From assembly GCA_003508835.1 (NCBI GenBank), contig PUFA01000224.1:1178001-1242000 (forward strand): a DNA stretch of 64,000 nucleotides, given 5' to 3'. The notes under the pieces are model-generated. The model ran no database searches, was not told the DNA's origin, and saw only the letters and a program-made list of their open reading frames with translations. This DNA is from Eonycteris spelaea (lineage: Eukaryota > Chordata > Mammalia > Chiroptera > Pteropodidae). A program made the translations under genes and the position numbers. This document shows positions 49,346 to 61,604 of this stretch, in pieces (position 1 is the first letter of the stretch; every line of letters begins with the position of its first letter).

Positions 49346-50729
49346 AGCCCCCGAGTGGATGCCTGCTGAGCGGGTGGACCTCTGCGGTCGGGCCTCAGCG
49401 GTCCTCACCCCCGTCTCTGTGACGGGTGCGGCAAGAGACTCTCCCATGCCGAAGTCAGCTCCCCGAGGACGTCGCAAGGCCTCGCTGCCAGACAGAGCAC
49501 ACCAGGTAACTCACCCTCTGCCGCTGGCTCTTGCTGGCCTGCCCTGCCCCTCCCCGCTATGCTGGCTCACACAGCAGTCTCCCGGCTCAGGCCAGGTTTC
49601 TGCACCCCGGTCGCTCTGACCACAAGGCATACTCCGCAGTAAAAGCAAGTCAGGCCCAGGGTTTTGAAAGTAAAGTCACAGTGACATAAAGAGAAGGCAA
49701 GAGAGCAGACACCCGCCACCCACTGGTGGGCCCCAGGCCCCAGGGGGCAGAGGGGCTTCATGGCACCTCCCCGAATCCCCAGGAGGGCCCACGGAAAACT
49801 GCACAGAGGGCTCTGATACCTCTTTACAGCTACTGTTGGCTTCGTAATTTCTAAAAGTAAAACCAATTAACCAGTTATATAGTTTGTCACCCTTAGACTG
49901 AGCTCTGTTTTGTTTCACTGAACAGGCAGCAGCCCAAATCCAAATGTTTTCTGCTCCCAAAGACTGGGGTTGCCCTGGACCCGGTGGCCCGCTGTGCAGT
50001 GATGGCTCCGAGGCCACGCTTTCCCAGTACGGGGCCCAGGTCAGGGCTAGGTGACCCCACCCCTCAATGTCACTCTCCTGGTATGTCTCATGCCCAAGAG
50101 TCCCCCTCCAAGCAGACACCGGACCATAGGCCGGTTTCCATTACAGAAGGATCCATCCAGGATAGAAATGAAGCTACTGCACTCCGCTTTCGGTCCGGAC
50201 ATCTTTGCCCCCTGGCCGCCTGGGCCTGCTTTCTGCTCTGTCGCTCCGGCCCAAGCAACAACCTACACGTGGCAAGCTGACTGCAAGTAACTCAAAACCC
50301 AATGGTTTTCTTCTCTTTTAAATAATAATTCCTATATAGTCACACACATACATTCATGTGCAGTTGGACATACAGGCAGAGACGTATTCAGAATCAGGAG
50401 TGCCTTTCGGTTTTTGAAACGTGAAAGTAATTCCATCTATTTACCTGAATAGAAAGGAACTCTAAATAAATTTCATGATGATGATGTAAAACAGTAATTT
50501 TTAACGCTCTGATTCTAAATGGAAAGCTAACATGGCAGGAGAAAAAGGACCTGGGAAGGTAGGGAAGGCAGGGGGAGGCAGCAGGGGGAGGGAAGGGGAG
50601 TTCAAAAACAAGAGGAGACAGCACACTCGCTGTTATCGCTATTATCGGACATTAGCGGCTTGTGACACATTCATGTCAACGACAGCGATCACATGCAGCC
50701 CCGTCGGGATGAATCACAGAGCTTAATCA

Positions 50730-50870
50730 TTCATCCCTTGCCACCACCCAGGAGGTAGGGGCATCATTACTCCCATTGCACAGGCCAGGACGCCGAGTCA
50801 CGGAGAGGTTACGAAACCTCCCGGTCAAGCACCTAGTAAATCAACTAGCTGCTCTGACTGGCGGATCTCT
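50730..50870 (-). repeat. MIR SINE (reverse)
   Basis: 'CATTACTCCCATTGCACAGG', 'CGCCGAGTCACGGAGAGGTT' and AGCACCTAGTAAATCAACTA follow reverse MIR order. Confidence 0.75.
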
Positions 50871-51313
50871 GAAATCAGAGAGAAGGTCATGGCACAGAAA
50901 GGCCCTATTATGTTTCAAAATTATTTCAAATAACTAAGGAAAAAATTTGGCCTTGTTCTTGGAATGAAAAATTAAAGAAAAGAACACATTAACACATGTC
51001 AGGCCCAGAAGATTTTAATGAAAATAACTGACAGCCGCCCTGGCTTAAGGCCGCTTCCCCAAACGTGTTTCCCTGGCCAGGCCAGCAGCCACGGCCCCTC
51101 TCCTCATTCAGCCCAGGAGAGGATGGTGTCCCCGGTGACAGAGGACCCACGATCCCAAAGCACACGAGAGCCCACGAGTGGCCCCTCCAACGAGGCCACT
51201 GTCACTGTTTATACTCTCACACCCCCAGAGCGAGGAAGCATAAAAAAAAAAAGAAAAAAGTTCACTATTTCAAAATGTTAACTTACTAAAATCAGTGAAG
51301 ATTTTTTTCTCAC

Positions 51314-51448
51314 CTAAACTGGGCCTTGATATTGCTGGGGCTGGCAGATCTCGTTTGTATTTCTTTCTCTTGCTTTTCCCTCAGGATCCTTTCGGCAAGC
51401 AAGAAATAAGTGGCCGTGATGTGGTTGTACCTGTTGGTTTCCAGGGCT
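51314..51448 (-). CDS. SNRK: SNRK exon: C-terminal half of UBA domain and linker
   Basis: A 135-bp exon bounded by a TTCTTCAG acceptor and a GTGAGA donor. Its first base completes a split Glu codon (GA|A). Then come 44 codons starting [10 protein letters not shown], and the last two bases (AG) begin the Arg codon completed by the last exon. [18 protein letters not shown] is the last helix of the ubiquitin-associated domain that AMPK-related kinases carry after the catalytic domain. The Lys/Glu-rich stretch after it leads into the regulatory tail. Sequence and junction phases agree with SNRK; no defects. Confidence 0.96.
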   Translation of the reverse strand, partial: SPGNQQVQPHHGHLFLACRKDPEGKARERNTNEICQPQQYQGPV

Positions 51449-53953
51449 CTGAAGAAAAAAAGGGAGTGAACACAGAGGCCACATTAGCAGGTTTAGCTTT
51501 TAACAAGCAGAACTGATTTTGTTTTTAAAGTACAAGCAAGTGAAATCCAATGACTTGGAGTCTTTAAAATTATGAAAGAACACAAAGAAGAAAAAAAGAC
51601 AGCTAGTAGTTATTGAGATTGTTCTTGAAATTCTACAAAAAAACTGCATAAAAATGTTCAATTAGTAAAAAAATCCAAAATGCCGATGGCAGCTGAGCTG
51701 GACGTCAGTTTTAGAAGTATAAAAGGTAATGAAGCTTCTAAGAACGTACACATTTTCCAAAAATTTAATCTGTGCCAAAGTGGTTATTTTCATTAAGCTG
51801 GCTTGCTTGCTTCCATCAGAAGTATGAGATAAGTTACCTGAATGTGCACTGAAACACTAGCATCAATAGGAAAATTAGGAAATGTTTTTATTTAGGAATA
51901 AAATTAGGAAATGTTGGAATTTTAGACATTAATGAATTATAAATATAATTGAGAGCACGTCATTAGCATCTTCTTGGAATAAAATCAATGTATTCATGCA
52001 TCCATTTGAAAAGTAATGCTCTCTGAGCAGCTCTCTGGCCGGGCACTGTGCTGGCGAGGTGCAGGGCACAAGGCCCTCAGGGAACCCGCCCCACCTGCTC
52101 GCCGGCAGCTGGCCTTTCGTGGGAATGGCATGGGAGCGCAAGAGAGGATTCACAAGGCCTAGAAATATGGAACTAGGCTTGTCGGGAACTTTCGATAGTC
52201 AGTGAAAATACACAGTAAACACGTAGATCACATTTCACAAAACGCACAGGGGGCCACAGCTAATTGGGGCAAAGTGGGCTGAGCTGTAAGATTCCAAAGT
52301 ACGAGCCCAAGGTGAACCCCCAACCCTGCCTTTGAACGCAGGCAGCAGGCACCGCCCTCAGCAGGACGGCTGCTGTGACATGAGCCGCGGAGGACAGGAG
52401 GACCGGAGGCCGGCCAGGCAAGGACAGAGGGCAGCAGCTCCGGCCCCCGGCGCCCGCCTCCCTCCGGGCACGCGCTCGCCAGCGCGCGGCTGCGTGGAAT
52501 CGCCTGCCTCCTTCACAGGCCCGCTCCTTCTGGACTCGGAACTGAATTTACGTGAACTAAACAGCTCTCTATGACACGGCAGCTATTTATTTATGCAAGC
52601 TGAGAACATTAAGCCAATTGAGAGAGCTATAAAATAGCCTTTTATCCACGCGAAAATGAAAAATTATTTTCTTCGCGTTCCTAAAGTGACTGTCCTTGGC
52701 AGGAAGAGCGAGTGAGCTGCTCTTCCCGTTCATTTAGGTCGTTTAAGGAGCTGGGGGGTCAATCTGTGAAAACCCGTGATGCACTCAGAAATCCGTACTT
52801 AGAGCAAAATTATGAACCTGGGTTTGTTTTTATAAATCTTTCCGGGTGCTAAAAACACCCGAGAGATATATGTTCCTTATACAGACACCACCCTCTTATT
52901 AGACCAGACACTCTGGGTGTCCCGGGTGACAGTCCCAGGTGACAGTCCCTGCATGCAGCAGAGGTAAGTCTGTAAGTCCCGCCTGCAGCCTCCCCTTCCC
53001 GACGTCAGGTAACGGGGCCCGGTCACTCCGCCAGAGCGGCTCTCCTGCTGGGACCGTTTTTATGCACCCCCCCCCCACACACACAGTACACCCTCTTTCC
53101 ATCATGTTCAATCGTGCCATTCAACTGATGAAATACTTTTGACTTTACATTGGTGGAAATTATATTTTTATAGACAGGACCTCTTAAAGAAATGAAGCAC
53201 TGCTTAAAAAAAAAAAAAGCAACTGTATCTTGAGATTATCCTTGATCCCAACTTTCTTAGGTTATTAAGAAAAAGTTAGGTGATTTCCAAACTTCTAGGT
53301 TATGAACTCCTCCTTTGGTGTTAAAAGAGTGAACCAGTTGTGAGTCAGGTTCCAGGTGGCGACGGGAGGGGCTCCTCAGGACCAGACGGTGAATACGTTG
53401 GGCTTTCCGGGGGGTGGTGTGGTCCCTCTCACCACTGCTGCGAGGCCAGGCACAAGGCAGCCACCCACGAAACGGGAATGAAGGGCAGGGCTGCGCGCCG
53501 CCGCCACCTCACAGAAAAGCGTGCCTGGCCCCTGACGTCGAGAGGGCTGGAGGTGCCGCCCCACGCCCGCTGCTCGCCGGGGGGACCATCAGGAGCCACG
53601 GGGACGACGACAACCGCTGTGGACAAGGCATGTGCTGGGGACACGAGGCGGCGACTCCAGTCCACCCCGCAGGGAGGGAGCGAGGCCACAGCGCGCAGGG
53701 GCACCACCCGGCAACTGCACAGCGCGCGGGGCACCACCGCGCGTCAGTACAAAACTAAAAATAAACAACAAAAAACCCAACAAAACGTAGGAGCCAGGCA
53801 CCGGGCCAGGAACTCTGGAGATAAATGACATAACCCCTGCCAGCTGGCATCTCTATCCATGACACGGTGTCCTCAGGCCCTGGCGAGTACAGCGAGAGGC
53901 CATTCCAAGAACCTACACCCGTGTCCCTGCACGGACGGGTGCCGCGTACTTAC
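51449..53953 (-). other. SNRK: SNRK intron
   Basis: A 2.5 kb GT-AG intron. I recognise no exon or young repeat. An AT-rich block at 52555-52750 looks like possible conserved noncoding sequence. The GC-rich patches at 52400-52520 and 53340-53750 produce spurious open frames. Confidence 0.8.
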
Positions 53954-54165
53954 TCCACAATGGCGTCTCGGTCCGCTATGTCTCCGAGCACCATGCGCTG
54001 GATGATGCTGTTGTGCTCCTCCTCCGAGAGGTTTTTGTAGGACACAAGCGGGATGTTATACTTTGTGGCTGGTGAAGGGTCCACTCCCTGAAGCCAAGGG
54101 TGGTTTTCAATCTCTTCTAAAGAGGCCCGTCTCTTGGGGTCTCTCTGTAGCATCCGAGTGATCAG
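53954..54165 (-). CDS. SNRK: SNRK exon: end of kinase domain and start of UBA domain, apparent 1-base deletion
   Basis: After the acceptor TTCCTTTTCAG the exon reads [15 protein letters not shown], kinase subdomain XI with its invariant Arg. It continues through [10 protein letters not shown] to the UBA segment [23 protein letters not shown] and ends in GA before GTAAGT. The exon is 212 bp. The preceding exon ends after two codon bases and the following exon starts with the third base, so this exon should be a multiple of three (213). One base, the one completing the Asp codon before Leu-Ile-Thr-Arg, is missing at its 5' edge. Taken literally, the junction reads GAC TGA. The rest of the exon is intact, so a sequencing or assembly error is the simplest reading. 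Confidence 0.93.
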
Positions 54166-54939
54166 CTGAAAAGGAAGGTCAAGTTCATTGTTAAAAACGA
54201 ACTGCTGGCAGGGAGATTAGGCATGGTGGATAATTTTATTAATCAAAATTGCTTCCAACACCTGTATCATAAATGACGTTCACTTTTGGTGGCGGTGGTT
54301 GGGCGACAGGAATAAAGAAAATTTAGGATCAGATTCATAAAAAAAAAATCAAAACTGCTAGATATACTGAGAAGCCAAACACACAAATATAGTGTCCTAT
54401 CGTCGAGAATTAACTCTACATACCAATGTCTGTCCTCGAAACAACTGTGGCTGAGTGAGGTACCAGAACCAGAAGCAATGACCAGCAGTGACATACAGGA
54501 CGGTGCCTGCGCCAACTTCTGCTTCGGGATGAATGAGTGACCCCCCTGATGAAAGCCACCAAAATGGCATGTATTTGTAAACACATTTTTTGGTTAAAGG
54601 CATTGTGTTGGCAAAAGCAGGAAGGGAGGAATTACAGAGGGAAGGAAGCAGGTAAATTCAGTATGTAAAAATGGAGTCCAAAGCAGGACTCTTAGGAAGT
54701 GATGACAAAGTTGGCCTTTGGCCTCACAGTGACTGCCCCGTTTTGGAATGGAAATATAATATGTAGGGCCCACTGAAGGTGGGGACGACAACCAGAGTCC
54801 TGGCAAAGAGCAGGGAACCCCAGCTTCAGTGCGAGGGTGAATGAGAAACAAGAAACCTGTCGCTACGATGTCAGGATGGAAATGTGCCCACCCCACCACT
54901 GGCTGTGGAGATGGGGCAGGGGAATTCCTTCTAAGAATA

Positions 54940-56440
54940 TCTAAGTCCAGCTGGTCCAAATGAATGCTGTGTGCTACACAGAAGACGTTCAAGTGGTGTT
55001 GGACTGGAGGTAAACACAAACCCCTTCTATAGGAACTTAGACGAACTCCCCACATATGACAAGGAATACGACTTCACAGGGAAAGAACGCAAAAGAAACA
55101 AGGCACTATTAGCAAGAACTGTAAAACATGACGGCAAACTCAGAGAGCGAAGGCTTCAAATACTGAAATTTTCAGCTACAGAATATAACTGTGTTAAATA
55201 GGTTTAAGATATAAAGTAGAAACTTAAAATGACCATCAGAGAATAAGAAAAATTATACATAGGGCTTCTAAAAGTGAAAAATAATAATTTTAAGCAAAAA
55301 AAAAAATGGACCAATTTTTAAAATTAGACATAAAGAGAATTAATGAATAGAGAGAGAGACAGTCAAGGGAAAACCCTGTAAGGGTGGACTAGGAATTAGA
55401 AAATTTGAAAGAGGTTAAAAGACAAGGACAGAGTGAAAATACCAAACGCATCGAATCGGGTTCTAAAAGGGAATAAGAAAATGAGGAAGAACGTATATTT
55501 GAAAGATAACGAGAATTTTCCAGATTTATCAAAGAACACACATCCTGAACCAGGAAGCCTAACTTATCCTAAGCAGAATGAACAGAGGCTCGCGAGGCAG
55601 CCGGAGAGGAAGGACAGACCACGCATGCCAAGAACAGCAATAAGATGGACAGCTGACTCCTCCACAGCAACAACAGATGTCAGACGACAGTGGAATGACA
55701 CCTGCAGTGACCTGAGAGAAAATGACTGTCAACCCGGAATTCCACACTTGGTGAAACTGTCATTCGAGAGTATGCGTGAGGCCTTTTCAAAGAAAAACTG
55801 AGAAAGTTGTTCACCGACAGGTGCTCATCAAAAGAAGTTTTAAAGGATGTCGTTGTGGCAGAAAAAGGTGACCCCAACTAGAAGGATAAACAAAGTTCTT
55901 ATCAAACATCTGGGCAGTCATAAAAAGTGTTTGCTACACAGAATGATGATACTGTCTAATTTATGGAGTTAAAAAAAAAGAATTACTAAAATATTGAAAG
56001 GTAAAGTGTTCGAAGGATTTTGTGTTGTTGAGGAAGAGAATAACTGAGATAAAGAATAACTAAGACTTTATTAAGTACACAAACGTGTGTGTGTGTTAAA
56101 ATAAGAAAATTGCTAAAATAATTGACTATAGCTTCCAATCTAATGAGGGGAACAAGCCAAATATGGGGGAAAAAGAAAAACTTCCATCAAACCCAAAGGA
56201 CAGGATAAAAGAAAAAGCAGGTCAAATATAAAGCATATACAAAAATGGCATAAACATACTACATTTATCAGTAAACACAATAAATGTAAATGGAATTAAC
56301 TCTCCAATTAATATAGTTAGAGGATATTATAAATACTTGAGGCCAATAAATTTGAAAATTTAGATAAAATGAATGAGTTCCTTAAAACACAACTTAGCAA
56401 AACTGACACAGGAAAAAGTAGAAAACGGAATGGTACTAAT
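54940..56440 (+). mobile_element. Decayed L1M fragment with ORF1 remnant, internally deleted
   Basis: Same broad L1 family as the copy at 40.56 kb and antisense to SNRK. The 122-codon frame at 55433-55801 is the C-terminal part of an L1 ORF1-like protein: 'ATTTTCCAGATTTATC', 'AGCTGACTCCTCCACAGCAA', 'AGACGACAGTGGAATGACAC' and AACTGTCAA-type phrases. Beyond 56270 the sequence jumps from the ORF2 start to a later ORF2 segment (AAATTTAGATAAAATGAATG, 'CTTAGCAAAACTGACACAGG'), so an internal deletion is likely. Not functional. Confidence 0.8.
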
Positions 56441-56699
56441 TACTAAAGAGAATTCCTCTTTGGAGACACAGAGAAGCCTTCTGAGATACTGGCACTGTTC
56501 TGTCGCTTAAGCTGCAACACGTGTACACAGGTGTTCATTTTATTACATACACATTTTAAATATTCTTTTAAATGAGACATGTCAATATAAAAATGCTCGT
56601 CTGTTCTAGATTTTTTAGTTGGGACTATGAGGATGCTCCTGAATTACAAACATCTGACATGCACAGAACATGTACCCACAGGCAGCAGCCCTGCTTCCT

Positions 56700-56910
56700 G
56701 GGGTAGAGAATAATAACAGTAAGGGCATGAAATCATCATCGTCATCAATATGCATACTGAGGGCCCCCTATGTTCTAAGGATTGAGCTAGGAGCTCTATA
56801 GACATTAATTCATTCTATTCTCACAATCACCCTAAAAGGCAGGTTCTACAATTCTCACATCATTAGTAAATGGAGAAGCCAGTATTTGAAGCCAGAGTCT
56901 GAATACAGCT
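56700..56910 (-). repeat. MIR SINE (reverse), near full length
   Basis: 'GGGCCCCCTATGTTCTAAGG', 'TTAATTCATTCTATTCTCAC', 'CACCCTAAAAGGCAGGTTCT' and TGGAGAAGCCAGTATTTGAA follow reverse MIR order. Confidence 0.75.
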
Positions 56911-57648
56911 TAGTTCTTAACCATCTCTCACATAGCCTAAGATGGGGCCCACTTAGAGAAAAGATTCCTCAAAGCCCTCAGATTTCCTTCTTATCAGTAG
57001 ATTCGAGAAACTCAAAAATGTATTACTACAGCAAAATCCTTTTAGTAGCTATAATTTCAGCGGAGCTTATTTAAAAATATCACCCACGTCAATGAAATAC
57101 TGAACTTCCAACAGTTCTTTTATTCCGTTACTGTATTTCTCGTGATACACACCACAGTGCTATACAGTACGTGAAATTCCAATCAGTCGGCTTGAGTGTA
57201 CTTTGGATGCTGGCTCCTCACAGTCACGTGAACCGAAACAGCGCTCTTCGGTCAAAGCAGGGAGGGGTGTGTGAATAAAATTACGAGACACACTATGTAA
57301 GTCCTAAGATAACTGGTGTGTTGACGGTCTATTTCAGAAAAGGAAATGCCCCAACTCTTCTCTAAACTTAAAATAATACCAGGTAGTTGTGCAATTTCTG
57401 CCGATGCAAAAGAGGAAAGTAGTTCTCGTGGTGATGGCTTCATTCCGAATGAAGGAGGCCGAAGAGGCAGATGATGGATTTCTTGAAAACTGGCATATTT
57501 AAGAAGTCATATATTGTGCACTCTAATATTAAATTTCAAATTAAATTTCAAACACACTGTAAAATAGAATTTTTAAAAAACACAAATTTTAAGTTCAAAA
57601 ATTAAAATTAACCCAGATACACATATACTTTTTTTTTTTTTTACTTAC

Positions 57649-57790
57649 TCTTTACACTCTTTAGACACGTGGGTGGGTACTGTATATTTACAATCCATGA
57701 TCATTGTCAATGTTTCACTGTCATTGGCCTCTTGAAAGGGCGGCTGCCCACACACCAACATGAAAAGGATCACTCCCAGACTCCATATAT
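57649..57790 (-). CDS. SNRK: SNRK exon: kinase subdomains IX-X
   Basis: A 142-bp exon: two bases (AT) completing an Asp codon, 46 codons, then GA. It reads [10 protein letters not shown] and on through [20 protein letters not shown] to THVSKECK. The split Asp before IWSLG is the invariant aspartate of subdomain IX. The Cys-Gly-Gln-Pro-Pro-Phe loop is typical of the CAMK/AMPK group. Flanks are a TTTGTAG acceptor and a GTAAGT donor. Upstream kinase exons (ATP loop, HRD and DFG motifs, the LKB1-target threonine) are not in the window, so the intron to the right is at least 6.2 kb. Confidence 0.96.
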
Positions 57791-57979
57791 CTACAAATTA
57801 AAGACATCCTGTTAAACACTGGACTAGTTGGAAAACCAAAAAACACTTGAGTAAAAGTAGATTAACAATATTATTTATTTTAATTTTCAAAGCATTTATA
57901 TCTCAAAGTAATAAGATCTGGGGACGAAAACTCAAGTCCCACTATGGCAGGGAAGGAACTGTCTTCTTTCCGTTTTTAC

Positions 57980-58025
57980 ATTCACTTAAGGCCCAAGCAA
58001 GTGCCAGGCACGCAGTGAAGGGTCA
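57980..58025 (+). repeat. L2 3'-end scrap
   Basis: 'AAGTGCCAGGCACGCAGTGA' followed by GGTCAATAGC resembles an L2 terminus. Confidence 0.45.
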
Positions 58026-58194
58026 ATAGCGTTCAATTAAAAAAAAATTCATCCTTTGTTAATGGCAAGAACATCAACCGGAAAGCACCCATCAAAGCCC
58101 GCAAACCAACGGACATACACTGACATTTTCACCATTGCGTTACACACCAGAGAGAGAAGACTAAGGTATTAATACTCAGACATGAGAAGGATTT

Positions 58195-58345
58195 TGCTTA
58201 AGGTCACAATTATCTCCGTTGTTCTTTAGCTCAATCCTGGTGAGATAACCAGATCGTGTAACTCACGGTCATTTTACAGATGAGAAAATTAAAGCTCAAA
58301 GGGGAGAGAAATATTCCCGGCTGTCAATGAGGAAGACGACTGGTT
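58195..58345 (-). repeat. MIR SINE fragment (reverse)
   Basis: 'CATTTTACAGATGAGAAAAT' and AAAGCTCAAAGGGGAGAGAA are the reverse MIR core. Confidence 0.7.
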
Positions 58346-60599
58346 ATGTATTACCTGAGAGGACAAAGTAGGACAGAAGGTATTAGTAACTAAGAGGCAC
58401 ACTCTGGCTCAAAAACAGCAGGAGCTGCTTAATGGAGCCATTCGAACCCTGGAGAAGGTGGTGAGTTTCCCATCCCAGTAAGTATCCCAGCAAAGGCTGG
58501 GCAACAATCTGTCTACTCCTCTGCACAGACCTCCCTGCACTGATTGTAGGGCTGGAGAGCTGACATCTGAGGACCCTCTCAACGCTAGCATTAGACCGAC
58601 TTCCATAACAACAAACAGCACCTTACTTCTTGCCGTTAAATAAAAAACAGGGCCCTCAACTCGATGGAAAAATGATGTTTTTTTCAGATGAAAAAAGGAT
58701 GAATCCACTTAGGAAAGACGTCATATGAATTCATTCATTCCAAACACTAAAGTACAGACATGATTACATAAATATTCATATAAGAAGAGATCAATTCAAG
58801 AAGCTTTCTAGACCACAAAAGGCTTAGAAGAGAATGAAGAGGCAGGCCACATGGCCTCTGTCACCACATCTGTTAATACTTGACTGCTGTTTTCATTTCA
58901 GATTAAACACCAAAAAAATGTAGGTTCTATGTTATTTTCCAAGAGAATTAAACCTTGTTAATAAAATGCCTTTTCCTTGGTCCAAACTAACCTCAGAGGG
59001 TAATAAAGGCAAAAACCCAAAAGTTACACACACTGATTTTTCTGTATGTGCAATACATTTTACTAAGGATGCTCCAATGGAAATTAGTAAAGCAGATGGG
59101 AAAATCTACTAAAATGAAGACAGTTATGTAAATGAGAATGAAAGGTACCGAAAGGTCATTCGGTTCAAACCTTTGGCTATGGAGCGTCCCTCAGAGGTCG
59201 GCCTGGCAGTTGCTCGTTAGAGACACGAGTTGGAGGCCCCCTGCTCCAGGACAGTAAGAAGCTCAGGACTCTGTTCCACTCATCGACCCACAATTCTTTG
59301 CCTTGACCTTGGAGTCCCGAAGACCATACCCATTCAAAGTCAATCCATCTGAGTAACGTTGCCTAGTGACACCTGTTCTTTATCCAGCGAGAATAATTTA
59401 TTACCCCAATTCTAGTAGTGCCTTATTAAAAATTTTAAGGAAACTTATAAGGTGGATATTTAACTTAAACACTATTTTTACAACTAAACCTGCTTTTTGG
59501 GGTCACCTGTCCCAACTCTCAAGCCACCAATGGGAGAGTTACAATTATTCTCCCTTCAATACATGTGTCTTTTATTTTACAAAAACAATTATATTATAGA
59601 AATTAACTATAAACTCGCCTTTTCATTGGTGTTCATTACACACAAAGGGAATTTCACCAAGCTTTTGTTTATAATACTACGTGGCTATCTCCTCCCCAAA
59701 TAAGAGGGGATTTTAAACGGCTTACGAAAAATGCATCAACAAAAACCAGGGTAGTTAAAATAAAAATTGTCTTCTGTTGTTAAAATATTGACAATGTTTA
59801 ATGCTACTACTATACCCAAACCTAACCATTAATATATATGTTTTTCATATCTTTCCATATAACCCCTACAAAAACAATTTTTATAAAATGAGTTTGGTGA
59901 CACTGTTTCTTCTACCATCACAGACTTTAACTGTGGCTATGCTAATTTAGTGTTTTACTTTTTCTCTATGCTACACTGGAGATGACAGCTGACAGTGCAA
60001 TTATACAAAACTGATGTTTTAAAAATACAATGAATTATGTAAATATCAACTAATGATTACTCTAAATCCTTATTTGGTTAAAGAAAACTTCTTTTGCTGT
60101 TAAATAGTAACCTCAGCAGCAACAATGAAGCCTAATTATTTGGAAATGTTCTCTTCAGGATCATTTGCCCAAGCAAACGAACACACTCGGCCTGTTAGGA
60201 AGTGCTGCGTGATTAGAAGAGTAAAAAAGAAAAAAACGACCTAAATACATACACTGTTTCTACTGTTTCCAGGTAGGGCTCAAATAATTATGAACGTGGA
60301 AATGCTTAAAATTTGAAAAACTTGAAATACGATTCGGTCCCAAGTAGATTGTAAAGCAAAATGACATAATTTGAATCATTTAAACTAGAGAAGAACAGCA
60401 ATGCAACTAAAGGTAAAGTTTTAGACTCTCTTACTGAGACAGCATGATTATTCAAGGGGCCATTTAATTTATTCCGTTTACTTCTTTTCCAGACTTTTTC
60501 TCTTCCTTTCTACTCTTTTGTCTTTGAATCATTTTACTTTTCATCCCAAGGGTCAAAAGAGAGAAAAACAGTCACTCGACAAACACGAAATGGTCTGAC

Positions 60600-60760
60600 T
60601 TTAACCAAGTTATTTAAAAATGTGTTCCCCATTTTTAAGATGGGAACAGAAACAGTAATGGAATTCCTCTTAAGGCTGTTGTGGGCCATCAAAGGGCTGA
60701 ACAGAACCCACGTTAAGCGCCCGGGGCCGAGCCCGGCACACGGAACGCATTCTAAGGAGG
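60600..60760 (+). repeat. Probable MIR SINE 3' part
   Basis: 'TTTTTAAGATGGGAACAGAA', 'CTTAAGGCTGTTGTGGGCCA' and 'GTTAAGCGCCCGGGGCCGAG' correspond to the MIR 3' half (aaaatggg, gttgtgagg, taaagcgcttag). Confidence 0.5.
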
Positions 60761-61518
60761 CTGTGCTGCCCGACCCTCCTCCGCCCGTGCCCGGAACTGC
60801 TCCAGGCACAGCGAACAGAAATGAAGGAGGCACCCTTGTCCTTACAGGGCTGCAATTCACTGTGAGCGACAGACAGCAGGTACCGGAAACAGGAAGTAGG
60901 TGAGCTCGAGAAGGCACAAAGCCAACACAGAGAAGAAAATCTCACAGAGATGGGGGAGATGAGCAAGGAAGGCCTCTTAGTAATAATACAGGTTAAAAAA
61001 AGAAAAAGGTGATGATTCAGGAGCCTGGGTCTCCAGGACGAGACACCTGTATTACAGGACTAAGAACGGCATCAAGAAGGATTATCCTATGTTCCTGCAC
61101 AAATGGGGGAGGGAGGTGGCACTTATCTTAATAAATATTCATTTCAGTAGGTATTTTTAATCTTTTTCCATTGGGGGGGGAGGGGAACCTTGCTAATAAA
61201 ACTACAGACTCCAAAAGCATAGATCACAGCCTGAGCTTGAGACCCTAGGACCACAAGGGATCCACCAGGTCTGTAAGGGGTAAGAGAAAGGGCACAGAAT
61301 GGGGACTTTACATTATTTTCATTTTTAAAACAGTGTTAATGGAATTGTCTGCTCATATTAGAGGCACACAGGTCAACAAACACCAACCACCTGAAGGGTC
61401 GAACTCAATGCTGATACTATTTAAAGCACGTGTTTTGATTTTAGACCCACATATAGGCCCTTGGTTAATAAAAATGGAAAAAGAAAATGTCGCTTAATAA
61501 ATACAGTTCCTTTGGCTT

Positions 61519-61604
61519 AAAAAAAGAAAAGAAAAGAAAAGAAAAGAAAAGAAAAGAAAAGAAAAGAAAAGAAAAGAAAAGAAAAGAAAAGAAAAGAAAA
61601 GAAA
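61519..61604. repeat. (GAAAA)n pentanucleotide microsatellite
   Basis: About 16 nearly pure GAAAA/AAAAG units after a short A run, inside a SNRK intron. No SINE body is seen immediately upstream. Length likely polymorphic. Confidence 0.97.

Larger units (their letters stand above)
47494..51313 (-). other. SNRK: SNRK last intron
   Basis: A 3.8 kb GT-AG intron between the UBA exon and the large last exon. It contains MIR copies (49150-49345, 50730-50870), a C-rich run at 48490 and a short A-rich tract near 51242. I see no additional exon. Confidence 0.85.
54166..57648 (-). other. SNRK: SNRK intron with decayed L1 fragment
   Basis: A 3.5 kb intron with GTAAGT donor and CAG acceptor. The centre (about 54940-56440) is an old L1 copy in the opposite orientation to the gene. 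A MIR lies at 56700-56910 and a pyrimidine/poly-T run adjoins the donor at 57629-57642. No extra exon is seen. Confidence 0.85.

Noticed and set aside
55433..55801. 122-codon frame as a host gene
   Set aside because: It is the remnant of an L1 ORF1-like protein within a decayed LINE.
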